Of a DNA stretch of 41,192 nucleotides, positions 8,199 to 16,101 are shown piece after piece. The stretch comes from Chitinophaga pinensis (GTDB lineage: Bacteria > Bacteroidota > Bacteroidia > UKL13-3). The stretch covers positions 1-41,192 of the forward strand of contig CAMDHZ010000026.1 of the NCBI GenBank assembly GCA_945898275.1. Reading direction: 5' to 3'. A program made the translations under genes and the position numbers. How positions within the stretch are numbered: the first letter of the stretch is position 1; each line of letters begins with the position of its first letter. Below the pieces are notes generated by a model that had not been told where the DNA came from, ran no database searches, and saw nothing but the letters and a program-made list of their open reading frames with translations.

Positions 8199-8993
8199 TT
8201 ATACAATTTGTCTTATGTTTCTCAATATGTGCGTATGTTTCTTTTTTTCAACATTAAAGATCCCATAACTATCTAAAGCATCAATTCTTACCTTGCCAGC
8301 AGCATGAATAATTTTATTATCTCCAATAGCCATTCCTACGTGTGTTATTTTTTCAGCTTCATCCCCAAAAAAAAGCAAATCACCTGCAAGAATTTCTTCC
8401 AAAAAAGTTTTACTTTTACCTATCGCTGCTTGTTGCCATGCGTCTCTTGGTAACTGAATACCCATTGTTTTATACAAAACTTGGGTAAATCCAGAACAAT
8501 CTATTCCAAATGCGCTTTTGCCTCCCCATAAATAAGGAACGTTTAAAAACTGCATTGCTAATTTTAAAACATCACTCATTGTTGAGAAATTTTCAATTTT
8601 AGTTTCGGTTTGAACCAAATATCGTATGCCGTTTAGCCTAAAATGAAACTGCTGTTCTTCTAAATATAAATCATACACAATTGCAGCAGTTGGTAAAAGA
8701 ACATTTTCATTTTTCTCCAAATTGAGCGCTTTAACAAAAGGAAAATTATTTATAACAAAAGGAAAATTGTTTAATAACTTACTCGTTAATGGGAGTTCAA
8801 GCAAAGGTTCAAATTGTAAATGATTAATCCAACCCTTGTATTTGTCTGATTGATTTTCTACAAAAAACCATTCTTCCCTCTCTTCAAGGATGTTATAAAT
8901 CTCTCCAAATAACAATTGAGTAACCATTTCACTTTTGGAACTTGGTTCAGACCGTAAAGGCAATAAACTTAAGGAACAAATGCCTTGTTTCAT
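8199..8993 (-). CDS. NlpC/P60 (C40) cysteine peptidase with SH3-like domain
   Basis: A probable cell-wall endopeptidase cutting gamma-D-glutamyl bonds in peptidoglycan stem peptides. An SH3b-like N-terminal region (about residues 5-75, LPLRSEPSSKSEMVTQLL) precedes the C40 domain. That domain shows the catalytic Cys in VPYLWGGKSAFGIDCSGFTQ, a GDLLFFG segment and the catalytic His in ITHVGMAIGDNKIIHAAG. The start is set at 8993 (MKQGICSLSLL); a longer in-frame start at 9065 would overlap the divergent HPt gene. No clear signal peptide is visible with this start. 61 bases separate it from the HPt start codon. Confidence 0.88.
   Translation of the reverse strand: MKQGICSLSLLPLRSEPSSKSEMVTQLLFGEIYNILEEREEWFFVENQSDKYKGWINHLQFEPLLELPLTSKLLNNFPFVINNFPFVKALNLEKNENVLLPTAAIVYDLYLEEQQFHFRLNGIRYLVQTETKIENFSTMSDVLKLAMQFLNVPYLWGGKSAFGIDCSGFTQVLYKTMGIQLPRDAWQQAAIGKSKTFLEEILAGDLLFFGDEAEKITHVGMAIGDNKIIHAAGKVRIDALDSYGIFNVEKKKHTHILRNIRQIV
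8607..8616. repeat. Iterated palindrome GGTTTGAACC, copy 5
   Basis: Exact copy inside the NlpC/P60 gene, read as LVQTET, the same peptide as copy 1 in an unrelated protein. A one-mismatch variant (GGTTCAGACC) lies at 8944-8953 in the same gene. Confidence 0.8.
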
Positions 8994-9054
8994 TGTGCGA
9001 ATGTTTTGCGCAAGTAACAAGTTTTTTTTGTATAGTTGTACTGAATTTATCATT

Positions 9055-9402
9055 ATGGCTAACAATATAGATTTAAGCTACTTACAAGAAATCTCTGGTG
9101 GAGATTCAAGCTTCATAAAGGAAATGCTAGAACTTTATGTAAACACAACTGCTCAAGAAGCCTCACTTTTTCCTGCTTTATTGAGCAGTGGAGACATTAA
9201 TGGAATTGGCAATCTTGCACACAAAATGAAAGCGCCTATACAAATGTTAGGGGCAAATCAACTGTTCGAAACAATCCGCAGCTTAGAACAAATTGGTAAA
9301 AATGGCCAACATACTGATGAGATTGAACCTTTAATTGAAAAAGTTCAAACATTAGTTAATTCATCTATTGAAGAAATTCATCAAATATTAGGCACCTTAT
9401 AA
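9055..9402 (+). CDS. HPt domain protein (phosphotransfer)
   Basis: A stand-alone 115-residue histidine-phosphotransfer domain that passes phosphate between a hybrid sensor kinase and a response regulator. The helical bundle carries the HPt signature LAHKMKAPIQMLGA near residue 60, whose His is the expected phosphorylation site. The ATG at 9055 begins the domain immediately; upstream in-frame codons would run into the divergent peptidase gene. No kinase or receiver gene is in the window, so its partners are unknown. map follows 25 bases later on the same strand. Confidence 0.88.
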   Translation: MANNIDLSYLQEISGGDSSFIKEMLELYVNTTAQEASLFPALLSSGDINGIGNLAHKMKAPIQMLGANQLFETIRSLEQIGKNGQHTDEIEPLIEKVQTLVNSSIEEIHQILGTL

Positions 9403-9427
9403 GCCTAGTTTCTAATTAATTTTTATT

Positions 9428-10234
9428 TTGGCATTTAGAGATACGGGCAGTAAGATAATTATCAAAAGCCTCGAACAAATCGAAGGCATTAGGGCGAGTT
9501 CGAAATTAGCAGCACAAACGCTTGAAATGATTGAATCCTACGTTAAACCTGGGGTAAGCACTGAATTTTTAAATTCAATTTGTGCTCAATTTATGAAAGA
9601 TAATGGCGCAGTTCCTGCCACTTTAGGATATAATGGGTATCCCAAAGAAACTTGCATATCAGTAAATGATGTAATTTGCCATGGCATTCCTGGAAAATAC
9701 GAATTAAGAGAAGGTGATATAGTTAATATTGACGTAACTACCATATTAAACGGATACTTTGGAGACACTTCAAAAATGTACACAGTTGGGAGTATTACAG
9801 AGCATGCCCAAAAGTTAATTAAGGTAGCAAAAGAATGTTTGAACCTAGGTATTGAACAATGTAAAGAAGGTAATCCACTAAATAATATTGGTTATTTTAT
9901 AAATAAACATGCAACTGCACATGGCTATAGCACTGTTTATGAGTTTTGTGGACATGGAGTTGGGATTAAATTTCATGAGGAGCCAGAAGTTTGTCACATT
10001 GCCGAGAAAGGCACTGGGCCATTACTTAAACCTGGAATGATTTTCACCATAGAACCAATGATTAATGCTGGAAAAGCCAGGTCAAAAGTAGATAAGAAAG
10101 ATGGCTGGACGGCAAGAACAATTGATGGTAAACTATCCGCCCAATTCGAACATACCATTTGTATTACAAAGGGTGAGCCTTATGTGCTCACAGATATTTA
10201 TAATGAATTTCCAATTCCAACAGAGATATTTTAA
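9428..10234 (+). CDS. map: Type I methionine aminopeptidase
   Basis: Removes the initiator methionine from nascent proteins with a two-metal centre. All five ligand positions are visible: NIDVTT (Asp), GDTSKMY (Asp), FCGHGVG (His), FTIEPMI (Glu) and QFEHTICIT (Glu). The substrate-contact His is in VICHGIPG. The start codon is TTG at 9428: no ATG or GTG exists upstream before an in-frame stop, and the first in-frame ATG lies after conserved N-terminal sequence. 268 residues is slightly longer than the roughly 250 of minimal type I enzymes. It leads a close-packed series with agmatinase (6-base gap). Confidence 0.94.
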   Translation: MAFRDTGSKIIIKSLEQIEGIRASSKLAAQTLEMIESYVKPGVSTEFLNSICAQFMKDNGAVPATLGYNGYPKETCISVNDVICHGIPGKYELREGDIVNIDVTTILNGYFGDTSKMYTVGSITEHAQKLIKVAKECLNLGIEQCKEGNPLNNIGYFINKHATAHGYSTVYEFCGHGVGIKFHEEPEVCHIAEKGTGPLLKPGMIFTIEPMINAGKARSKVDKKDGWTARTIDGKLSAQFEHTICITKGEPYVLTDIYNEFPIPTEIF

Positions 10235-10240
10235 TGTTAT

Positions 10241-11128
10241 ATGAAGTGCTACAATCATAAAAAGAACTTTTTAGCCATAGAGGATGAAGCTTATTTTAAT
10301 TTCGATAATGCAAAATATGTTATACAATCCGCACCCTATGAGCATACTTCTTCCTATATAAGTGGATCTAAAAAGGGGCCTGAAGCTATTTTGAAAGCCT
10401 CGCATTTCGTAGAATTCTATGATGAAGAATTGGATCAAGAAACCTTCAAAAAAGGTGGTATTTGCACTTTACCTCCAATGGATTTTGAAGATAAGGTCAA
10501 TGAAAAAGCAGTTAAGCTTATTGAAAAAAACACCCTAAAATTACTTTCTCAAAATAAGTTTCCTATAACATTAGGTTCAGAACATACTATTACATATGGA
10601 ACGGTTAGAGCTGTAAAGCAATTTGTACCAGATGTACATGTACTGCAAATTGATGCTCACAGTGATTTAAGAATGGAATACCACGGAAATCCTTATTCAC
10701 ATGCTTCTGTAATGGCAAGGGTGCATGAAATAAACGTACCTTTAACGCAAGTTGGAATTCGAGCACAATGTATTGAAGAATCAGAATTGATTAAAAGCAG
10801 CACTAATATTCATACTTTTTACGCACATCAAGTAAGAAATAATCCTAAATGGGCTTCAGAAGCACTTAAAACTCTTGGTGAAAATGTTTATATTAGTATC
10901 GATGCAGATGGATTTGACCCTTCGATTGTTCCTGCAGTAGGAACTGCTGAACCAAATGGTATGTTGTGGCAAGAAACCCTTGAGTTTTTAAAATCCGTAT
11001 TTGCCAATAGAAATGTAGTGGGATTTGATGTTGTGGAAATTGCTCCTATTAAAGGAAATATCTTGACCGAATTTACCATGGCTAAACTTGTTTATAAATT
11101 AATCGGCTTTCAAACCTTAAAAGCATAA
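10241..11128 (+). CDS. speB: Agmatinase / ureohydrolase family
   Basis: A manganese ureohydrolase, most likely hydrolysing agmatine to putrescine and urea. The ligands are in GSEHT (His), DAHSDLR (Asp, His, Asp) and SIDADGFDPS (two Asp). The 295-residue length and the SHASVMARVHEI segment fit agmatinase better than arginase. The substrate cannot be proven from sequence, since guanidinobutyrase and related enzymes share the motifs. It is packed between map and the cysteine desulfurase, with 6-base and 1-base gaps, so the three are probably co-transcribed. Confidence 0.85.
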   Translation: MKCYNHKKNFLAIEDEAYFNFDNAKYVIQSAPYEHTSSYISGSKKGPEAILKASHFVEFYDEELDQETFKKGGICTLPPMDFEDKVNEKAVKLIEKNTLKLLSQNKFPITLGSEHTITYGTVRAVKQFVPDVHVLQIDAHSDLRMEYHGNPYSHASVMARVHEINVPLTQVGIRAQCIEESELIKSSTNIHTFYAHQVRNNPKWASEALKTLGENVYISIDADGFDPSIVPAVGTAEPNGMLWQETLEFLKSVFANRNVVGFDVVEIAPIKGNILTEFTMAKLVYKLIGFQTLKA

Positions 11129-11129
11129 T

Positions 11130-12269
11130 ATGAAGGTATATTTAGATAATGCAGCTACAACGCCGCTTGATGCTGAAGTGGCAAAAGAAATGTATAAAGT
11201 AATGTGCGAAGAGTTTGGTAATCCATCTTCTACACATTCGCATGGCAGAATAGTAAGGACAATTATTGAAGACTCCCGTAAAAAAGTTGCTCAATTATTA
11301 AATTGCACACCGGGAGAAATCTTTTTTACCAGTGGTGGTACCGAGGCAGATAACATGGCCATTCGGAAGTCTGTTGAAGATAAAGGTGTTAAAAATATTA
11401 TTACTTCAGCAATTGAACACCACGCCGTAAGCCATACCATTGAAGAACTTGCACATCAAGGAAAAGTAAATTTACACTTGGTAAACCTGCTTCCAAATGG
11501 TCATATAGATATTTCACATCTAGAAGAATTACTTGCTAATCATTCAAATGTTTTGGTTAGTTTGATGCATGCAAACAATGAAATTGGGAATCTACTTGAT
11601 ATTGAGAAAGTGGGTGAGTTATGTAAGCAGCATAATGCCTTGTTTCATTGCGATACAGTTCAAACCATTGGACATTACTCCTTTGATTTACAAAAATTAA
11701 ACATTGATTTTTTAGCATGTGCTGCTCATAAATTTAACGGCCCAAAAGGTGTTGGCTTTATTTATATAAACCACACCACAAAAATTCACCCTTTTATAAC
11801 AGGTGGGGCACAAGAAAGAAATATGCGTGGTGGCACCGAAAATGTTTATGGAATTGTAGGTTTAGCAAAAGCGATGGAAATAGCCTATGCAAGCCTCGAC
11901 GAAAAAAAGAATCAAATCACAGGTTTGAAAAATTATATGATTGGGAAGTTAAATGAATTGGTTCCAGGCATTAATTTCAATGGTGATGCTCAAGGTAATT
12001 CGCTTTATACAGTGCTTAATGTCAACTTCCCTCCTACGCCAATTGCAGAAATGATTCTTTTTAAGTTAGACATTGCCGGCATTTCAGCATCTGGAGGAAG
12101 TGCTTGTTCTTCTGGCTCAAATGTTGGCTCACATGTGCTTGCAGCCTTAAAAGTTGACCCCAATAGACCAAGTGTAAGGTTTTCTTTTGGCAAGCACAAT
12201 ACAACTCAAGAGATAGATTATGTGCTAGAACAACTTCAAAAAATGTTAGGATATTCCTCAATGAACTAA
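11130..12269 (+). CDS. Cysteine desulfurase (NifS/IscS-type, class V aminotransferase fold)
   Basis: A PLP enzyme that takes sulfur from cysteine for iron-sulfur cluster and thio-cofactor synthesis. MKVYLDNAATTPLD starts the family signature. The PLP lysine is in AAHKFNGPKG, the cofactor contacts are in SAIEHHAV and HCDTVQTIG, and the persulfide-carrying Cys is in SGGSACSSGS near residue 330. 379 residues matches NifS/IscS-like proteins. No iscU or iscR is beside it, so its scaffold partner lies elsewhere. It begins one base after the agmatinase stop. Confidence 0.92.
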   Translation: MKVYLDNAATTPLDAEVAKEMYKVMCEEFGNPSSTHSHGRIVRTIIEDSRKKVAQLLNCTPGEIFFTSGGTEADNMAIRKSVEDKGVKNIITSAIEHHAVSHTIEELAHQGKVNLHLVNLLPNGHIDISHLEELLANHSNVLVSLMHANNEIGNLLDIEKVGELCKQHNALFHCDTVQTIGHYSFDLQKLNIDFLACAAHKFNGPKGVGFIYINHTTKIHPFITGGAQERNMRGGTENVYGIVGLAKAMEIAYASLDEKKNQITGLKNYMIGKLNELVPGINFNGDAQGNSLYTVLNVNFPPTPIAEMILFKLDIAGISASGGSACSSGSNVGSHVLAALKVDPNRPSVRFSFGKHNTTQEIDYVLEQLQKMLGYSSMN

Positions 12270-12296
12270 TAAAAAAATAATAAAAAAATAAAAAAA
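12265..12296 (+). promoter_or_regulatory. A-rich translation leader of the DUF3078 gene
   Basis: The bases between the desulfurase stop and the next ATG consist almost only of A runs broken by TAAT/TA. A-rich leaders without Shine-Dalgarno sequences are known to favour translation in Bacteroidota. No -7/-33 promoter is visible within it. Confidence 0.45.
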
Positions 12297-13208
12297 ATGA
12301 AAAAATTACTCATTACAAACCTTTTTGTATTAACCTTTTCAGTTGTATTTGCCCAAGGAGATTCAACCTCAACACCAAAACAAAGAAAAGTAAAACATAA
12401 TTTTCAAGCGGGATTCAATCTAAACCAATCTACATTTAGTGATAATTGGACAAGTGGTGGTTTTAATAGCTATGCATTTGGTGGCTTTACAAATTATGTT
12501 GCAAAGTTCAAAACCAAAAACTGGGATTTCACTTCCGACCTTCAAATACAATTAGGATTTCAAGAAATTCAAAATGAGGGAAGAAGGAAAAACGCGGATA
12601 GGTTGTTTTATGATTTTAAAGCAGGATACATGATCAATAAAAAATGGAACTTTTTTGCATCCATGAACTTCCTTTCTCAGTTTATAGAAGGATATGATCA
12701 CAAAACGAAAAGCGCCATAGAACCTAGCAAAGATTCTTTAATATCTGCCTTGTTTGCTCCAGCTTATTTAACTTCATCAATTGGATTAGAATATAAACCA
12801 CTAGAATACCTTTGGATGCGCTTTGGAGCTGGTACACTAAGACAAACAATTGTATTAGATGAAAGGATTTCTAATGCAGGATTATATGGTTTAAAGAAAC
12901 CAGGAGATAAGCTAAGAAATCAAGCAGTACTTCAATTCATTGCTAATTTCGATAAAAACCTAGCACAAAATGTAAATTTAAAACTCAGGTACATGAGCAA
13001 TTTCGATTATATCAAAGCTACCGAATTAGGCGGCGGAATGGAAAATTCCATTGTTCATATTTTCAATGCTAATTTAACCTTAAAAGCAACAAAATATATT
13101 AGCACCAACTTGCAGATAAACGTAATTAAAGATCCCGATCAAGATAAAAACACACAATTTTCCCAAATACTTTCATTGGGTGTTGTCTATAGCTTATCTA
13201 GAGAATAA
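12297..13208 (+). CDS. DUF3078 family outer-membrane-associated protein
   Basis: A signal peptide of about 20 residues (ending VFAQ) is followed by a beta-rich protein with alternating amphipathic strands and FSDNWTSGGFNSYAFGG, typical of DUF3078. Members are found in Bacteroidota and are predicted to be small outer-membrane barrels. No function is established. The N-terminal lysines and the single cleavage site suggest export, and no lipobox is present. It follows the desulfurase at 27 bases, behind an A-rich leader. Confidence 0.8.
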   Translation: MKKLLITNLFVLTFSVVFAQGDSTSTPKQRKVKHNFQAGFNLNQSTFSDNWTSGGFNSYAFGGFTNYVAKFKTKNWDFTSDLQIQLGFQEIQNEGRRKNADRLFYDFKAGYMINKKWNFFASMNFLSQFIEGYDHKTKSAIEPSKDSLISALFAPAYLTSSIGLEYKPLEYLWMRFGAGTLRQTIVLDERISNAGLYGLKKPGDKLRNQAVLQFIANFDKNLAQNVNLKLRYMSNFDYIKATELGGGMENSIVHIFNANLTLKATKYISTNLQINVIKDPDQDKNTQFSQILSLGVVYSLSRE

Positions 13209-13269
13209 TTATTCCTAAACATAATCGCTCAAACAGTGTTTATTAATAAATAAAAACAATAATTTAATT

Positions 13270-13824
13270 ATGACTTTTAAAATCTATACTAAAACAGGTG
13301 ACGCCGGTGAAACATCATTGATTGGAGGTGTTCGCGTACTCAAATCACATCTTAGAATTGAAAGTTATGGTACAATTGATGAGCTAAATTCTTATTTAGG
13401 TTTAATTAAAGACCAAATAGAAATCCCCAAAGCAAAGGAAGTAATTTACGAAATTCAAGATAGACTATTTACTGTTGGGGCAGTTTTAGCAAGCGACCCA
13501 GAAAAGTCAAAAATGAAGGTTCCGGACATTCACGAATCTGATATTTTGCTTTTAGAAAAAGAGATGGATGGCATGGAAGAATCACTTCCTCAACTTAAAA
13601 ACTTTGTTTTACCGGGCGGAAATGTAACGGCATCGCATTGTCACGTGGCTAGATGCATTTGCCGAAGAGCAGAAAGAATTATTGTTTTATTGTCTCTAGA
13701 GTCAGAAGTACCTGAGATTATTATTAGATATGTAAACAGATTAAGTGACTATCTATTTATGCTTTCAAGATATGTAGTTCAAAATGCAGGTGCCGAAGAA
13801 ATTTTGTGGCGACCTAGAGCTTAA
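13270..13824 (+). CDS. Corrinoid adenosyltransferase (PduO/MMAB type)
   Basis: Transfers adenosyl from ATP to cob(I)alamin, making adenosylcobalamin. The ATP-binding N-terminus YTKTGDAGETSLIGG, the IDELNSYLG helix and the cobalamin-side motif ARCICRRAER, with its key Arg residues, are all present. 184 residues is standard. It suggests the cell uses B12-dependent mutases or salvages corrinoids, though no such gene is nearby. Its stop codon overlaps the stop of the convergent SPOR gene by 4 bases. Confidence 0.92.
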   Translation: MTFKIYTKTGDAGETSLIGGVRVLKSHLRIESYGTIDELNSYLGLIKDQIEIPKAKEVIYEIQDRLFTVGAVLASDPEKSKMKVPDIHESDILLLEKEMDGMEESLPQLKNFVLPGGNVTASHCHVARCICRRAERIIVLLSLESEVPEIIIRYVNRLSDYLFMLSRYVVQNAGAEEILWRPRA

Positions 13825-15110
13825 TTTGCTGCGTATATCCAGACATTTTTACCAGAAAGCTTTAGTTGTTCGGCTGCGGTCTTGGCTTTGTCTAGACTGA
13901 CCTTTTTAACATAAGCAACCAAATGAAATGGATATTGTTCTGGTTTAACGGAAACAGCGTCTTTATAGCTATTTTTTCTTAATTTGAGGGTTAAATTTTT
14001 TGCATTGTCTTCTTCCTTAAAAGCACCAGCAATAACATAAAACCCAGTTGAAATATTATTTATTGAGGCATCCACATTGACAATTTCAATTTCCTCATCT
14101 TCTATAAGCAATGGTTGGCTCTCAATTTTTTGAGATACCACTTCTTTTTGTTTAATAACCTCGTTAGTATGATTTTCTTGTACTATTATCGATTGTGGTT
14201 CTACTTTAGTAATTTCTGTTTGAACCAAATCATAAACACAGTAGTCTATGCTATCAAAATAAAATGAGTCTTTATGAAAGGTTAATGCAACATGCATAGG
14301 CAATTGCGTTAAATCTTCTAGTACTATACTTTCTTTAGAAATTGGCTTCTCTTCAGGCAGAATTGAATCAACTTTTAAAGATTCACTCACTGTACTTTCA
14401 ATAACTTCTCCAGTCTTTCCAAAAACACCCATGGTGGCAACTTGGGTTTTTAAATGATCAACTGGTCCGCTGTATAAATACAAACCTAGATTTACCAATA
14501 AAATCAGAATTAAAACGGTTGTAATAACTGGAAACAATTTGCTGCTTTTTCTTTCATTTACACTTTCAGAAATTTTAGCTTGATCCAACATCACTTTTAA
14601 CTCCTTTAAAGCAGATTCGCGCATCTGAGATAATGCCGCATCTTCTTCTTCTTCAAGGCTAACATCCATTCGTTTAACCTTATGCAAATTTGCAGCAAAA
14701 TGCACAGCATCGAGTCCGAATGATGATTTTTCAAAACTTAAATTCTTTGTAGGTTCAAAATCCAATTCACCTAAAATATTAAATTTAAAATAGCCAAAAC
14801 CTTCTATTTCAAATCGCTTACCTGGCAGTATAGCTGCTCTTAAAGAAAGTCCAAATAAATTTAACTTATCCTCCAGGTAAATAATATCACTATAATCCTT
14901 TAAAAAAACAATGAAGTCAGGCGTAGTTTCAAAATCTCCTTGAGAAAAATTAATACTTTTTTTCTTTGGTGAAACAATTTTAGAAATTGGATCAACCGTA
15001 AAATCAGAAACCTCACAAACAAACCTACCTATACCTGCAACACATAATTCGTTATGGCTAAACAAATAGTGTTTAATAAAGTAGGCAATTTTTAATTCTG
15101 ACTCAGTCAC
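13821..15110 (-). CDS. HU-CCDC81/SPOR membrane protein
   Basis: A 429-residue bitopic protein. Residues 1-150 contain two regions matching the bacterial CCDC81-type HU domains (IGRFVCEV and FEIEGFGYFKFN), placed in the cytoplasm. One membrane segment lies at about 193-213 (LFPVITTVLILILLVNLGLY). A linker follows, then a C-terminal SPOR domain from about residue 350 (GFYVIAGAFKEEDNAKNL), which binds denuded peptidoglycan at division sites. The architecture is Bacteroidota-specific. The HU-like fold could bind DNA or serve as a cytoplasmic protein contact. It lies downstream of gldN beyond a strong terminator, so it is a separate transcription unit. Confidence 0.86.
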   Translation of the reverse strand: MTESELKIAYFIKHYLFSHNELCVAGIGRFVCEVSDFTVDPISKIVSPKKKSINFSQGDFETTPDFIVFLKDYSDIIYLEDKLNLFGLSLRAAILPGKRFEIEGFGYFKFNILGELDFEPTKNLSFEKSSFGLDAVHFAANLHKVKRMDVSLEEEEDAALSQMRESALKELKVMLDQAKISESVNERKSSKLFPVITTVLILILLVNLGLYLYSGPVDHLKTQVATMGVFGKTGEVIESTVSESLKVDSILPEEKPISKESIVLEDLTQLPMHVALTFHKDSFYFDSIDYCVYDLVQTEITKVEPQSIIVQENHTNEVIKQKEVVSQKIESQPLLIEDEEIEIVNVDASINNISTGFYVIAGAFKEEDNAKNLTLKLRKNSYKDAVSVKPEQYPFHLVAYVKKVSLDKAKTAAEQLKLSGKNVWIYAAN

Positions 15111-15191
15111 TGTATCAATTTATCTAAGCAAAGTAAGTAAAAACATGGAAATTAGTATCCACAAGCTATCAACATTAAGAAAAAAATAAGA

Positions 15192-15230
15192 ATAAAAAAG
15201 GGGGTTACTTAAATTAAGCAACCCCCTTTA
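15192..15230 (-). terminator. Terminator of the gldKLMN operon
   Basis: A hairpin with a GGGGGTT...AACCCCC stem (15200-15226), followed on the minus strand by T-rich sequence (15191-15199). It lies 22 bases after the gldN stop. Confidence 0.88.
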
Positions 15231-15247
15231 TATGAAAATTTTAAATA

Positions 15248-16084
15248 TTAATATTCCCAAAGGTCATGCTCTTTTTCAAAAAGCTCTTGTTTAATTCTTT
15301 CACCTTCAAGTAATGCTGCAACACCATTATCCTTAAATTCAGCATATTGACGAATATACATATCTTGTTGATTAGCTTCCTTAATAATGTAACCATTAAA
15401 CAAGCGTTGCTCAAACCAATCGTCATAGGTTAACCTTGCTGCATCATTTTGTCTGTTAAATACTTCAAAATTAATTAAGAAGTGTCTTAAGTCGTTTCCA
15501 TCAGATGAGTGATACTTAAATACACACAAATCTTGTTCACCTAAATCTACTCCGCCAAGTGTTACTCTATACTGTGGTGAAATAGAGACTATACGAACAA
15601 ACATTTGTGAATGTTTCTTGTCAAAAATCCAATCTTCTACAATTCTAAACTTAGTGATTCTAAGTTCAGGAATCATTGGATTTACAATAGTATCTAATTT
15701 AGTAAAAGTAGGATCTTCTGGATCAATTGGAACTTCTACATATTCCGTGTCGGTTCCAAGCGCTAAAAACTCTTCAATTGACATTTGCGTAGCCAATGAA
15801 TCATCACGATATGGAACCAATTCGCCCTTTTTTACAGCATTGTATAACACTATACTTAAAGGATTTTTAGGCCAAGCCATGGGTTGATTGGTTTTTTCTC
15901 TCACATCAATCATTCTTACAACACGCTTAGCATACATTACATCTGCTTCACGAAGGTAAGGCCATGGAATAACCTTACGCTCAGATACTGCTTGTCTATT
16001 GTATATAAAATCATCATATACACCTTGTGCCATAGAAGGCAAAGCAAGTACTATCAAAACTAAGATTCCAAATATTCTTTTCAT
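15248..16084 (-). CDS. gldN: Type IX secretion / gliding protein GldN (PorN)
   Basis: A periplasmic protein that forms, with the lipoprotein GldK, the large ring under the outer membrane in the type IX secretion system. Of its 278 residues, the first 19 are a signal peptide (LALPSMAQG). YDDFIYNRQAVSERKVIPWPYLREADVMYAKRV contains the family hallmark VIPWPYLRE. Position and strand, last in gldKLMN and 17 bases after gldM, confirm the assignment. Confidence 0.95.
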   Translation of the reverse strand: MKRIFGILVLIVLALPSMAQGVYDDFIYNRQAVSERKVIPWPYLREADVMYAKRVVRMIDVREKTNQPMAWPKNPLSIVLYNAVKKGELVPYRDDSLATQMSIEEFLALGTDTEYVEVPIDPEDPTFTKLDTIVNPMIPELRITKFRIVEDWIFDKKHSQMFVRIVSISPQYRVTLGGVDLGEQDLCVFKYHSSDGNDLRHFLINFEVFNRQNDAARLTYDDWFEQRLFNGYIIKEANQQDMYIRQYAEFKDNGVAALLEGERIKQELFEKEHDLWEY

Positions 16085-16101
16085 TGCTTACAAATTTTCA
16101 A

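Noticed and set aside
15241-15426. A small minus-strand frame within gldN.
   Set aside because: It lies in another frame of a well-supported gldN and has no independent evidence.
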